Shown here in pieces: positions 50,774 to 59,933 of a DNA stretch of 64,000 nucleotides; position 1 is the first letter of the stretch; each line of letters begins with the position of its first letter. The stretch is from contig JAFGJM010000022.1 in NCBI GenBank assembly GCA_016929095.1, positions 1-64,000 on the forward strand, written 5' to 3'. The DNA comes from Anaerolineales bacterium (lineage in GTDB: Bacteria; Chloroflexota; Anaerolineae; Anaerolineales; UBA4823). The notes beneath the pieces were generated by a model. It did not search any database. It was not told the origin of the DNA and worked only from the letters and a program-made list of their open reading frames with translations. The translations under genes and the position numbers were made by a program.

Positions 50774-51698
50774 TGCCTGGAATAGTACTTCAATATTTTT
50801 TGTTGATAACCAATTAGAAAATGAGATTGACCAAAAGGTTGATTCTTTATTAGAAATTGCTAAAGACCCGCGTATTTCAGAAAAAACCGCGATTGATGCG
50901 AATATGATTTCTGATTTACTCAGGGAAAAAACTAATTCTCTAGATGTAGTATTAAAAGATATTGAATTATCTGAAGAAAAATTTATGCGGATTGTGACGT
51001 TATTAAGAAAAATAGGCAGAATACCAGGTGGATTTGATGTTGATAACGTTGAATGGAATATGCAAAAAATTAAAAATTTTATAATACAGGATAATAGCTT
51101 TACAGAAACAATATCACAATTACTGGTAGAAGGAAAATATGATCAAGGATTATCCCAATATATTCCCAGATATTACTTGGACAAATTGAATTATCGCGAA
51201 ATTCAAGGCAGTCCTCAAGCTGCCAGAAGAATCCGATATAAAGGTTCACTCATTGGAACATATGGGGGGCGTAAAGGATATCAGGTCGAAAAAAAAGTAA
51301 AGGAAAAATTAGAAGAGGTCAAAGATAAATACGGAATACCTTATTCAAAAGGTCGATCAAGATTCATTGACACTGATATTGATCACGCAATTCCAATAAT
51401 CGACGATCCTTGGGTCATAATCATGTGTTCGTTTCAAGAAACAACGAGTAGCGGACAAACAACAAAAACACGCGATATGCTATCTGCGTATGTCAAAGTA
51501 ATCGAAAATAATAGTAGAAATCGAGAAAATCGAGTTTTTGTTAATTTTATTGATGGCGGTGGGTGGTTAGCTAGAAAACGTGATTTCGAAAGATTAGTTT
51601 CTCAATGTCATTACTTTATTAACCTAAATTATTTGGATATGTTGGAATCAATCATCTTGAAACATGTACCAACAAAATATTTTAATAATTCTGCATAA
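50739..51698 (+). CDS. probable type II restriction endonuclease
   Basis: Protein of 319 residues in the AT-rich island, overlapping the methyltransferase gene by 35 bases; its ATG has GGAGGT eight bases upstream. The N-terminal half is helical and unrecognised. The C-terminal half contains GTYGGRKGYQVEKKVKEKL (172-190), an acidic FIDTDIDHAIPI (209-220) and IIMCSFQETTSSGQTTKTR (227-245), arranged like a PD-(D/E)xK core with Asp213/Asp215, Glu234 and Lys243 as candidates; the GQTTK part recalls the GGSK segment of DpnII-like enzymes. The endonuclease role is inferred mainly from its place behind a methyltransferase. Recognition site unknown. Confidence 0.7.
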   Translation: MPIDAQKISFNDAWNSTSIFFVDNQLENEIDQKVDSLLEIAKDPRISEKTAIDANMISDLLREKTNSLDVVLKDIELSEEKFMRIVTLLRKIGRIPGGFDVDNVEWNMQKIKNFIIQDNSFTETISQLLVEGKYDQGLSQYIPRYYLDKLNYREIQGSPQAARRIRYKGSLIGTYGGRKGYQVEKKVKEKLEEVKDKYGIPYSKGRSRFIDTDIDHAIPIIDDPWVIIMCSFQETTSSGQTTKTRDMLSAYVKVIENNSRNRENRVFVNFIDGGGWLARKRDFERLVSQCHYFINLNYLDMLESIILKHVPTKYFNNSA

Positions 51699-51722
51699 AA
51701 TAATAGCTTTTTTGGAGATTAT

Positions 51723-53501
51723 ATGACAACACAATATTCCCAAAGCCCCTGGAACCTGAAAGACCTGTTCCCGTCCCATGATGGACCCGAAGTACAAGAA
51801 GCTTTTGCAGATCTCGAGAAAATGGTATCAGAGATCGAGGCTTATCGCCCGCAATTGTCCGACAATATCCCCTCCTCCACTTTTATGGATATCATTCATC
51901 GCATGGAAAAAGCGACCGACCTGGCGGTGAGATTAAATGCGTATGCCTTCATGTTCTTTAGCGGCGATACGCAAAACCAGACTGCCCAAACCTTTATGGG
52001 CAAGGTAGACCAATTCACGGCGTTAATTCAAAACCGTGTACTGTTCTTCAGTTTGTGGTGGAAAGACCTGGACGATAACGCCGCTAACCGCCTGATGGAA
52101 AACACCGGCGATTACCGCTACTGGTTGGAAGCGATGCGGCTGTTCAAACCACACACACTCACCGAGCCGGAAGAAAAGATCATCAACATTAAAGATGTAA
52201 CCGGCAATAAAGCGATCTCAAATTTCTATGACACCATCACTAACCGCTATCTCTTCAAGCTCACCGTGGACGGTGAAGAAAAAGAACTCACCCGCGATGC
52301 ATTGGCGGTATATGCCCGTCACCACGATCCCGAAGTAAGGGCTGCGGTATATCAAGAGTTGTACCGAGTGTATAGCCAGGATGGATTGATCCTGGGTCAA
52401 ATGTATCAATCGCTGGCGCGCGACTGGCATAACGAGCAGGTTGATTTACGCCATTACCCCCAACCCATCTCTGCCCGCAACCTGAGTAACGATGTTCCCG
52501 ATGAGGCTGTGGATATTTTATTGTCTGTCTGCGAGCAAAACGCACCGTTGTTCCAGCGTTATTTCCAGCTTAAAGCAAAATGGCTGGGTGTGCCAAAGCT
52601 GCGCCGGTATGACCTGTACGCCCCGGTAGCGAAATCCGATAAAACCTATGATTTTAATACCGCTGTTGAAATGGTCTTCGAAGCATTTAACGGATTCCAT
52701 CCAAAAGTAGCCCAACTGGCTGAACGGGTGCTGGAATACCAACATCTGGATAGCGAAGTTCGGCATGGCAAATATGGAGGCGCCTATTGTTATTCGGCAT
52801 CGCCTGGGTTAACGCCCTGGGTTTTAGTCAATTTCCAGGGGAAGGCGGACGATGTCGCGACGCTGGCGCATGAACTCGGTCACGCCATCCATGGCATGAT
52901 GGCAGAGGCGCATACCGCATTCACCTTCCATTCCACTCTCCCCCTGGCAGAGACCGCCTCCACATTCAGCGAGATGTTGCTGGTGGATTACTTATTGGCA
53001 AAAGAGAGTGACGATGCTGTACGGCGGGATATCCTTTTCCGCCAGATGGATGATTCGTATGCCACAATCATGCGCCAGGCTTATTTTGCCCTGTTCGAAA
53101 AGCAGGCACATGAGATGATATTCAAAGACGCCTCGGTGGATGAACTCTCGGCAGCATACCTGGATAACCTTGCGCGGCAGTTTGGGCAATCCATGGAATT
53201 AAGCGATGAATTCAAATGGGAATGGGTCTCTATTCCACATATCTACCGCACACCATTTTATGTATACGCCTATACATTTGGTCAACTCCTGGTGCTGTCT
53301 CTATATAAGCAATATAAATCTGAAGGCGAATCCTTCAAACCTCGTTACCTCAAGATATTAGCTGCCGGGGGTTCGGCCGCGCCGGCGAATATTTTAGCCG
53401 AGGCGGGTATTGATATCAATAAAGCAGAGTTCTGGCAGGGCGGATTTGATGTGCTCGATCTTATGCTTAAAGACCTGGAAGCGATTCCAATTGCTAAATA
53501 A
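51723..53501 (+). CDS. pepF: oligoendopeptidase F (M3B peptidase)
   Basis: Cytoplasmic zinc metallopeptidase of 592 residues that cuts oligopeptides. Zinc motif H383-E-L-G-H387 in the family context DVATLAHELGHAIHGMMA, with the third ligand Glu in ETASTFSEMLLVDYL. The N-terminal helical domain and the C-terminal RTPFYVYAYTFGQLL substrate region are as in PepF. GGAG lies eight bases before the ATG. It directly follows the restriction-modification island. With the peptide importer at 38.6-44.4 kb it would process imported peptides (inference). Confidence 0.95.
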   Translation: MTTQYSQSPWNLKDLFPSHDGPEVQEAFADLEKMVSEIEAYRPQLSDNIPSSTFMDIIHRMEKATDLAVRLNAYAFMFFSGDTQNQTAQTFMGKVDQFTALIQNRVLFFSLWWKDLDDNAANRLMENTGDYRYWLEAMRLFKPHTLTEPEEKIINIKDVTGNKAISNFYDTITNRYLFKLTVDGEEKELTRDALAVYARHHDPEVRAAVYQELYRVYSQDGLILGQMYQSLARDWHNEQVDLRHYPQPISARNLSNDVPDEAVDILLSVCEQNAPLFQRYFQLKAKWLGVPKLRRYDLYAPVAKSDKTYDFNTAVEMVFEAFNGFHPKVAQLAERVLEYQHLDSEVRHGKYGGAYCYSASPGLTPWVLVNFQGKADDVATLAHELGHAIHGMMAEAHTAFTFHSTLPLAETASTFSEMLLVDYLLAKESDDAVRRDILFRQMDDSYATIMRQAYFALFEKQAHEMIFKDASVDELSAAYLDNLARQFGQSMELSDEFKWEWVSIPHIYRTPFYVYAYTFGQLLVLSLYKQYKSEGESFKPRYLKILAAGGSAAPANILAEAGIDINKAEFWQGGFDVLDLMLKDLEAIPIAK

Positions 53502-53973
53502 ACGTGTGGGCGATTTAAATATAAACGGCAAGCCGCTTCTTTATCCTTTACTCCCTAACCCCCACTCCTCTCTCACCCTTTAGCTTCAATCAGGAGAACT
53601 GTGAGAGAGGATGGGGGGCTGAAAGGGGGAGGTGAGAATATTATCCGGCTCGCCGCCTTCCTCGTATTTATTAGATATTTCATTTGATCGTGTTCAATAG
53701 CGCTGGCGTGTCGCCAGAATTATTCAACACTTCAATATCACATTACAGTGATCGATGGTTGTATCATATCGCGAGAATGTAAAGAATTTATGAAGGAAAT
53801 ATATATTTTTTGTTAGAAACCTTCCGTTGTGAGCAGTACACACAAAGCCTCGGGCGGAAGATTGATAGAGAAAGCTCCCCCATTTTTCACCTGAAGCAAC
53901 CTGTAAATGCAAAATCAATATCAATTTATCCGATTCCTGACAATAAGCATGGAATATCGTATAATCCTTATAT
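53502..53973. other. gene-free spacer with large imperfect hairpin
   Basis: No credible gene. It holds the inverted C/G-rich repeat at 53559-53617 (listed separately) and then AT-rich sequence up to the GIY-YIG gene, which must carry that gene's promoter. Confidence 0.6.
53559..53617. repeat. intergenic inverted repeat
   Basis: CCCCCACTCCTCTCTCAC (53559-53576) faces GTGAGAGAGGATGGGGG (53601-53617) across a 24-base loop with a single mismatch. C-rich left arms of the same flavour occur at 24418-24440 and 42648-42672, so it belongs to a loose family of intergenic hairpins in this genome. Confidence 0.65.
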
Positions 53974-54270
53974 ATGCCCATCTGGTCGATTTACATGCTG
54001 CGCTGTAAAAACGGTGCCTTATATACCGGCATCTGCACCGATGTTCATCGCCGGGTAAGTGAACATCAAGCAGGAGGTCGTAAAGCTGCCCGCTATACCC
54101 GTCAATTTGCGCCCATCCAACTGGTGTATGATGTTATGATTGGTAATCGAAGCCTGGCGCTCAAGGTCGAAAAGCGTATAAAAAAGCTCCCCAAAAGCAA
54201 AAAAGAGTTGATCGTATCTCAGGCATTGTCCAATCAGAGGTTACTCGATTTTCTCAAATTACACGAGTAA
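53974..54270 (+). CDS. GIY-YIG domain protein (YhbQ-like)
   Basis: Small nuclease-fold protein of 98 residues consisting of one GIY-YIG domain: SIYMLRCKNGALYTGICTD (the GIY and YIG strands, here as SIYML and LYTGI), the catalytic Arg in DVHRRVSEHQAG and a Glu in LKVEKRIKK. It matches the stand-alone YhbQ/UPF0213 group, whose cellular role is unclear. Several ATGs are far away; 53974 gives the usual short N-terminus. It is not linked to an intron or a mobile element here. Confidence 0.9.
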   Translation: MPIWSIYMLRCKNGALYTGICTDVHRRVSEHQAGGRKAARYTRQFAPIQLVYDVMIGNRSLALKVEKRIKKLPKSKKELIVSQALSNQRLLDFLKLHE

Positions 54271-54338
54271 CTAACGGCTCATACCAAAAAATTATTGGTT
54301 CTCCACCCGTTTTCATTTATCATCTCCCGGAGGGAATA

Positions 54339-54959
54339 ATGTTATCGAGGAAGAAAAAAAGAACTTTTGACCAGATATTTCAAGAGCATATTCATCTTTC
54401 ACTACAATGTGCAAAAGAACTCAATGCGTTATTTTCCGATTTCTCAAACGCAGAGCACCACATCGGGAAAATAATTACCCTCGAAAAGGAAGCAGACTAC
54501 CTGGTAGCAGAAACTTTTCAACTGCTGGATAATACATTCATTTCCCGCTATGATAAACCCGATATCGAGCGTTTTATCAGCCATTTGGACGATGTGACTG
54601 ATTACATAAAGAAAGCTACCGTAAGTTTGCGAATTTATCGCATTCAAGCACCCATAAAAGAAGGTCTGGAATTTGTGGTAATCATTAATGATATGGTGAA
54701 ATCACTCGATGAGGCTATTGGAAAGATATCATCATTGAAAATGAACACTGTAGAGCCATATGTCATCCATCTGAAAGAACTCGAAGAAAAAGCGGATGAA
54801 CTTCAAAATCAAGCAATCCAAAATCTATTCGAAGATGAACCTGACCCCAAGCTTGTCATCAAATGGAAAGATATTATTGAGAAAATGGAAACAGTAACCG
54901 ACCACGCCGAAGATGTGATCAACGTGCTCTCCTCCATCGTCAGGAAAGAATCGCTGTAA
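54339..54959 (+). CDS. DUF47/PhoU-like phosphate transport regulator
   Basis: Helical protein of 206 residues of the DUF47 (PhoU_div) family, with FDQIFQEHIHLSLQCAKEL, ITLEKEADYLVAETFQLL, the TFISRYDKPDIERFISHLDDV segment (residues 68-88 region) and DHAEDVINVL near the end. Such proteins pair with Pit-type phosphate transporters and regulate them. GGAGGG lies seven bases before the ATG. The transporter gene starts eight bases after its stop. Confidence 0.93.
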   Translation: MLSRKKKRTFDQIFQEHIHLSLQCAKELNALFSDFSNAEHHIGKIITLEKEADYLVAETFQLLDNTFISRYDKPDIERFISHLDDVTDYIKKATVSLRIYRIQAPIKEGLEFVVIINDMVKSLDEAIGKISSLKMNTVEPYVIHLKELEEKADELQNQAIQNLFEDEPDPKLVIKWKDIIEKMETVTDHAEDVINVLSSIVRKESL

Positions 54960-54967
54960 GGCAGCCC

Positions 54968-55963
54968 ATGAGTATTCTTCTCATTTTGGTATTATTCCTG
55001 GTGCTCGCCGCCGAATTTGTAAACGGGTGGACTGATGCTCCCAATGCTATAGCCACGGTGGTATCGACACGCGTCATCTCCCCTCGCAGAGCGGTTATTA
55101 TGGCTGTCGTGCTAAATATACTTGGAAACCTTTCCGGCACTGCTGTAGCATATACTATCGGTAAAGGCATTGTCGATCCCTCTATCATTAATCTGCCCAC
55201 CATCGCCGCTGCGTTGGTTGGCATCGTCGTTTGGAGCAGTGTCGCAGCTCGGTTAGGTATCCCCACCAGTGAATCACATGCCCTTGTTTCCGGGTTGGCT
55301 GGGGCGGGTTTGGCGACAGCAGGAACACAAGTTTTAATATGGAGCGGCTGGCAGAAGGTTTTTCTCGGTTTGATTTTTTCTTCCATTCTGGGTTTTTGCC
55401 TGGCCTGGTTTTTTGGCAAAACCATCCAAAAATTCTTTGCCGACCGGCAACCGGCAGAATCCAAGCGTATGTTTGACCGGCTGCAGATCCTTTCAGCGGC
55501 GTTCATGGCATATAATCACGGTATGAACGACGGGCAGAAATTTATCGGTGTATTTGTAATGGCATTGGTTATCGGCGGGGTATTGCCCGTTTTCCACGTA
55601 CCGGTGTGGGTGGTTTTCCTGTGCGCCGGCGCTATGGGAGTGGGCACTTCAGTAGGCGGGTATAAGATCATCAGCATGATCGGCGAGAAAATGGTGCACA
55701 TCGATTCGTGGCAAGGCTTTGGCGCCGAACTGGCTGCTTCTTCTACAATATTATTCGCTTCTATCTCCGGTATTCCGCTCAGCACCACCCAAACGATTAC
55801 CACATCGTTGATGGGCGTAGCCGCTTCGCGCCGCATATCGTCGGTGCGCTGGAAATATTCTACCGATATTTTGTTAGCCTGGGTTTTCACTTTCCCGATT
55901 TGCGGCGCAATTGCCTTCGTCGTGTGCTATTTATTGAATACCCTGCTGCCATTTATTTCATAG
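54968..55963 (+). CDS. inorganic phosphate transporter, PiT family
   Basis: Low-affinity phosphate carrier (PF01384) of 331 residues with about ten helices. The two PiT signatures are FVNGWTDAPNAIATVVSTR near the start and YNHGMNDGQKFIGVF in the middle; GIPTSESHALVSGLAG and GIPLSTTQTITTSLMG are the matching inverted-repeat loops. It forms an operon with the DUF47 gene. No Pho-type regulatory genes are in the window. Confidence 0.95.
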   Translation: MSILLILVLFLVLAAEFVNGWTDAPNAIATVVSTRVISPRRAVIMAVVLNILGNLSGTAVAYTIGKGIVDPSIINLPTIAAALVGIVVWSSVAARLGIPTSESHALVSGLAGAGLATAGTQVLIWSGWQKVFLGLIFSSILGFCLAWFFGKTIQKFFADRQPAESKRMFDRLQILSAAFMAYNHGMNDGQKFIGVFVMALVIGGVLPVFHVPVWVVFLCAGAMGVGTSVGGYKIISMIGEKMVHIDSWQGFGAELAASSTILFASISGIPLSTTQTITTSLMGVAASRRISSVRWKYSTDILLAWVFTFPICGAIAFVVCYLLNTLLPFIS

Positions 55964-56167
55964 TTATTAACAGGATCAGCCATAAAAGTGATTTCATTCA
56001 TCCCGAATAGTAATGGCGTGTTTACACAACGGTATTACTTAAGATGAAAAATAACCAAAGATGTGCTGGATTTCCCATGATTTCAGGATTTATAAGCGCA
56101 ATCAATAACCCGCTAATCAAGTATAAAGTGTATGTTATTTGATCGAACATAGAAAAACAGGAGAAGC

Positions 56168-56524
56168 ATGAACAAGATCAATATCGCACAAAAATTCAGC
56201 CTTTTCCAAGAGCAATGGCAGCCAAAAATTGTGGGCGAGCTGAACGATTCCTATGTCAAGCTGGCCAGGCTGAAAGGGGAATTCATCTGGCATAAGCACG
56301 ATAAAGAAGACGAGATGTTCCTTGTGATCAAGGGCATGCTCACGATCAAGCTCCGGGATGGCGATCTCACCCTTAACGAGGGAGAATTCGTGATCATCCC
56401 CCGGGGTGTGGAACACTGCCCCTTTGCAGCAGATGAAGTCCAGGTAATGCTGTTAGAGCAAAAGTCCACGGTTAATACGGGGGATATTCAAAGTGAAAGA
56501 ACCGTCGACAATCAGTGGATTTAG
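56168..56524 (+). CDS. cupin-domain protein
   Basis: Single-domain cupin of 118 residues. Motif 1 is FIWHKHDKEDEMFLVIKG and motif 2 FVIIPRGVEHCPFA, giving metal ligands His, His, Glu and His. Relatives of this mannose-6-phosphate-isomerase-like type are often annotated simply as cupins, and the substrate is unknown. AGGAGAAG precedes the ATG. The next gene begins 43 bases after its stop. Confidence 0.92.
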   Translation: MNKINIAQKFSLFQEQWQPKIVGELNDSYVKLARLKGEFIWHKHDKEDEMFLVIKGMLTIKLRDGDLTLNEGEFVIIPRGVEHCPFAADEVQVMLLEQKSTVNTGDIQSERTVDNQWI

Positions 56525-56567
56525 AGTGAGTGCGTCGTTTAGAACGATTCGAAAATTGAAATCTGCT

Positions 56568-57044
56568 ATGGCAAATCCAAGACTTGATGCATTGACCGCC
56601 AGATTAGAAAAGGGGCATCAAAAAACGATGGCTATCTTTGAGGCGTTAAATCCAACCGCCTGGCAATCGGTCATCTATGAAGAACCTTATCCCTGGACAT
56701 TTCGCGACCTGCTGGCGCACTTCGTCTCCTCCGAAGAAAGGCTGTTACTTTTGGTGCAAAATGTAGCAACCGGAGGTGAAGGCGCCCCCGCCGGATTTGA
56801 CTTCGACGCCTTCAACGCCCAGGAGCAAACGCGGTTGACAGATCGATCACCTCAGGAATTGCTGACAGCCCTTAACCAGGCGCGTAATACCACACTGGAT
56901 TGGCTGCAAACATTGGAAGACAGTCAACTGGAAAATATCGGAAGGCACCCTGCCCTGGGAGAGGTGACGCTTGAAACCATGATCACAGCCATCTACGGTC
57001 ATCAATTAATGCATATGCGAGAGGTAAAAGGCAAGATTGAATAA
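56568..57044 (+). CDS. DinB/DfsB-like four-helix protein
   Basis: Protein of 158 residues with the look of the DinB/YfiT-like four-helix bundle: LTARLEKGHQKTMAIFEAL, WTFRDLLAHFVSSEERLL (first putative metal His) and TAIYGHQLMHMREVKGKIE at the end (HxxxH). Such proteins bind a metal and include thiol-dependent transferases. The start is set at ATG 56568, where family-like sequence begins; the frame is open 25 codons further up, overlapping the cupin gene, but that part is unlike the family. No strong ribosome site. Confidence 0.8.
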   Translation: MANPRLDALTARLEKGHQKTMAIFEALNPTAWQSVIYEEPYPWTFRDLLAHFVSSEERLLLLVQNVATGGEGAPAGFDFDAFNAQEQTRLTDRSPQELLTALNQARNTTLDWLQTLEDSQLENIGRHPALGEVTLETMITAIYGHQLMHMREVKGKIE

Positions 57045-57336
57045 ATGATCTCCAGGCTCCTTTTGAAACAGCCCCAGAATCGCGAAAAATAATCCTTCTC
57101 GGTCATAAAATAGAGCCAAAAACAACAAACCCGGGCTAACAACTTGGATAGGCGGGAAAATCTATAGTTTTTCTTCATCCGCTTTCTTAGAATGTAGATT
57201 AAAATACTATGATTATTTTTCTGGTTAGCCAAAGGACTGGTGTGAAATTATCCTCAACCACACCACTTCTTTTTTCGGAAAGGTGTATGTATACGATTAT
57301 TGGTATTGAAAAAAATATCAACGAAAGCCAATCATT

Positions 57337-58113
57337 ATGATATCAATCGGCACCTCATACAAGGCTTTTTGCCGTACACTACCCCACAAAGTTATCAGGC
57401 TGGAAAACTGGTTTCGTGAAAATCGCCGCCCGTTACGTGAATTGATAATTGTACTGATGTTTATCGGGTTGGCGGTTTCGTTAATCGTGGCAACCGACGT
57501 CTCCGAAGCTCTGTTTGGCTATGCCCGGGAGCATGAAAACGGGCATTTGGACGATCTCGTATTATCCCTGGCTGTGACCTCGTTTTTCCTGGCTATCTTT
57601 GCCACCCGCCAGTGGATTGAATCCATAAAATTCTTACACCGTTCCAACACCGATAGCCTGACGGGATTGAATAACCGCCGCAAAGGCTGGGAGGTTTTGG
57701 AACGCGAAATCCAACGCGCCAGACGATACCAAAGACCGCTTTCCCTGATCATGTTCGATATTGATTTTTATAAAGAGTTCAACGATTCTCTGGGTCATCA
57801 AACCGGCGATGGCATATTAAAAAAAGTTGCCAAAACCGTGCAAGACCGGCTGCGCGTGTCAGACACTCTGGTGCGCTGGGGCGGCGATGAATTCTTGATC
57901 ATCTCAATCGAAACAGATCTGTCCACTTCCCGAACGCTGGCCGAGCGCTTAAGAACGACCATTGAAAATTGTTCCGTCCAAGGGTTGTGGAATATTACTG
58001 CCAGTTTCGGTGTGACCCAATTCGAGCAAGACGATGATTATAATTCATTGACCCGGCGGGTAGACGAACAGCTTTACAAGGCGAAAACACAAGGAAAAAA
58101 CCGGGTGGCGTAG
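57337..58113 (+). CDS. membrane-bound GGDEF diguanylate cyclase
   Basis: Makes the second messenger c-di-GMP. The 258-residue protein has two transmembrane helices (about 32-52 and 72-92) and a C-terminal GGDEF domain (about 100-258) with DSLTGLNNRR, FDIDFYKEFNDSLGHQTGD and the active-site loop RWGGDEFL. No inhibitory RxxD is in the five residues before GGDEF (sequence SDTLVRW), so feedback control through that site is unlikely. No sensory domain beyond the short loop between helices. No clear ribosome site. Confidence 0.93.
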   Translation: MISIGTSYKAFCRTLPHKVIRLENWFRENRRPLRELIIVLMFIGLAVSLIVATDVSEALFGYAREHENGHLDDLVLSLAVTSFFLAIFATRQWIESIKFLHRSNTDSLTGLNNRRKGWEVLEREIQRARRYQRPLSLIMFDIDFYKEFNDSLGHQTGDGILKKVAKTVQDRLRVSDTLVRWGGDEFLIISIETDLSTSRTLAERLRTTIENCSVQGLWNITASFGVTQFEQDDDYNSLTRRVDEQLYKAKTQGKNRVA

Positions 58114-58277
58114 ATCAAGCCTTAGGGCAAGCCCTCAACAGATCCTCCATTGGAAATCATCATGCGCAACCGATACCCCCTAACCGTCCATTTGCTTTTT
58201 ATCCACCAACAGGCGGTTTTGCTTCTGCGTCGCTTCAATACCGGAATTATGAATTTGGCTGGCAATAGAGGCAATGC

Positions 58278-59933
58278 ATGAAAAAAGTCGCTTTCCGCCT
58301 GATGGCGGTCATCGGATTGGTTATCATAACCTGGCAGGTAACACCAGCTCAAACTGCAATGCTGCCTCAGTACGATTTGGCTACTTCGGAAGTTGAAGCC
58401 GCTCTGCAGGAAAATGAGACCGTGCGGGTGGTTATTCGTTTAAATGCGCCTGATTTGAGTCTCATGTCCATGAACGATCAGAGGACAACCGTTCAGTCGC
58501 TGCAGGATTCTGTGTTGAACAACCTCGCCGAAACAGACTTCACATTAAAGCGCCGCTTTCAGACCCTCCCCGTGCTGGCAGGTGAAGTAACCGCTGCCGG
58601 ATTGAAAAGCCTCAGCCAAAACAGCCGCGTGGCTTCGATAGCATTAGATCAACCTATCGAAGCCCATGATACCGTCAGCCTGAACGCTTTGCAGGCTAAT
58701 ACGGTGCACTCCGAATTTGGCGTCACCGGGCAGGGCGTGACGGTGGCCGTGCTGGATACCGGGATAGATGTGGATCATCCTGATTTTTCCGGGCGCATCA
58801 TCGCCCAGCATTGCTTCACCGATGGCAACTGCCAGCCAGGTAATGTTGATGAATCGACTATCGGCGACGATTTAAATGGGCATGGTACCAATGTGGCTGG
58901 CATCGTTGCATCCAGCGGGGCAGTGAGCGCCAATACGAAAGGGTTTGCGCCGGGTGCTAACCTGGTGGCGGTGCGGGTGCTGGATCAATATGGCGGCGGC
59001 TGGGCCAGTGATTGGTTGGCTGGCTTAGATTGGATAAAAAACAATTTGGACACGCTATCCGTAGATGTGATCAACATGAGCCTGGGCACCAATTCCATAT
59101 ACTATGGCTCATGTGATGATACTAATCCCAATGATAGCGATAACACCTGGTATACAACAACCAGCATGATAAATCAATTATATAATGCCGGTGTGGCGAT
59201 TTTTGCATCTTCTGGCAACGCCGGATATTTCAATGCAATGTCTGCTCCCGGTTGTTTTACAAACGTAATCGCCGTAGGTGCCACATCCGATAGTAACCTT
59301 GGATGGCAATATTGGTTTGGCTGTTACGACGACACCACCAGCTTGGATAAGATCACCTGCTTCACCAATCGCAATGCCTTGCTGGACCTGCTGGCGCCAG
59401 GAGCGAAGATCACTTCGTCTGGCATGGGCGGAGGATGGTCTACATATTACGGCACCTCGCAGGCCTCTCCCACCGCAGCCGGAGTGGCTGCTTTAATGCT
59501 GGAGGTCAACCCCGATCTAACTTCTGCGCAGTTACAGCAAGCCATGCAGGATACCGGCATCGCCATTTATGATTCGCACAGCGGGCGGACCTATATGCGC
59601 ATCGACGCCCTGAAAGCCGTCCAATCGCAGACTTCGGTCATCGTTGCCGGGAACACCGTCGGGCTGGTGGGCGATACGTACACCTTCACGGCGGTGGTCG
59701 ATCCATTTGCGGCTACCCTGCCGATCACCTACACCTGGGAAGTAGCCGGGTTCGCCACATACACCAGCACCACCCCCACGATCAACACGGCAGCATATAT
59801 ATTTTCCACCGCCGGAACCAAGACCATCCATCTCACTGTAACCAACAGCTTGGGATCGTTCACCGATACACACACCATAAAAGTGTTTACTTCGTTGCCC
59901 AATAAAAGCTACCTCCCCGTAGCGCTAAAGTAA
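58278..59933 (+). CDS. secreted S8 subtilisin-like protease
   Basis: Secreted serine protease of 551 residues. N-terminal signal peptide (about 1-27, ending near PAQTA), an I9-type propeptide (about 45-130), a catalytic domain with Asp160 (VLDTGID), His202 (NGHGTNVAG) and Ser394 (YGTSQASPTAAG), and a C-terminal PKD-like beta domain (about 455-540). The last residues are LPNKSYLPVALK; tails ending in a YLP-hydrophobic-basic pattern are common on exported Chloroflexota proteins and may be a sorting signal (inference). It would supply peptides for the importer. Confidence 0.94.
   Translation: MKKVAFRLMAVIGLVIITWQVTPAQTAMLPQYDLATSEVEAALQENETVRVVIRLNAPDLSLMSMNDQRTTVQSLQDSVLNNLAETDFTLKRRFQTLPVLAGEVTAAGLKSLSQNSRVASIALDQPIEAHDTVSLNALQANTVHSEFGVTGQGVTVAVLDTGIDVDHPDFSGRIIAQHCFTDGNCQPGNVDESTIGDDLNGHGTNVAGIVASSGAVSANTKGFAPGANLVAVRVLDQYGGGWASDWLAGLDWIKNNLDTLSVDVINMSLGTNSIYYGSCDDTNPNDSDNTWYTTTSMINQLYNAGVAIFASSGNAGYFNAMSAPGCFTNVIAVGATSDSNLGWQYWFGCYDDTTSLDKITCFTNRNALLDLLAPGAKITSSGMGGGWSTYYGTSQASPTAAGVAALMLEVNPDLTSAQLQQAMQDTGIAIYDSHSGRTYMRIDALKAVQSQTSVIVAGNTVGLVGDTYTFTAVVDPFAATLPITYTWEVAGFATYTSTTPTINTAAYIFSTAGTKTIHLTVTNSLGSFTDTHTIKVFTSLPNKSYLPVALK

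Noticed and set aside
53974..54270. GIY-YIG gene as a homing endonuclease of a mobile intron
   Set aside because: It is the short stand-alone YhbQ type, between intact genes, with no intron or split gene around it.
57239..57275. GGTGTG/CACACC hairpin followed by T-rich sequence before the diguanylate cyclase gene
   Set aside because: A 6-base stem with a long loop, almost 200 bases after the previous gene; it may be a weak terminator but the evidence is thin.
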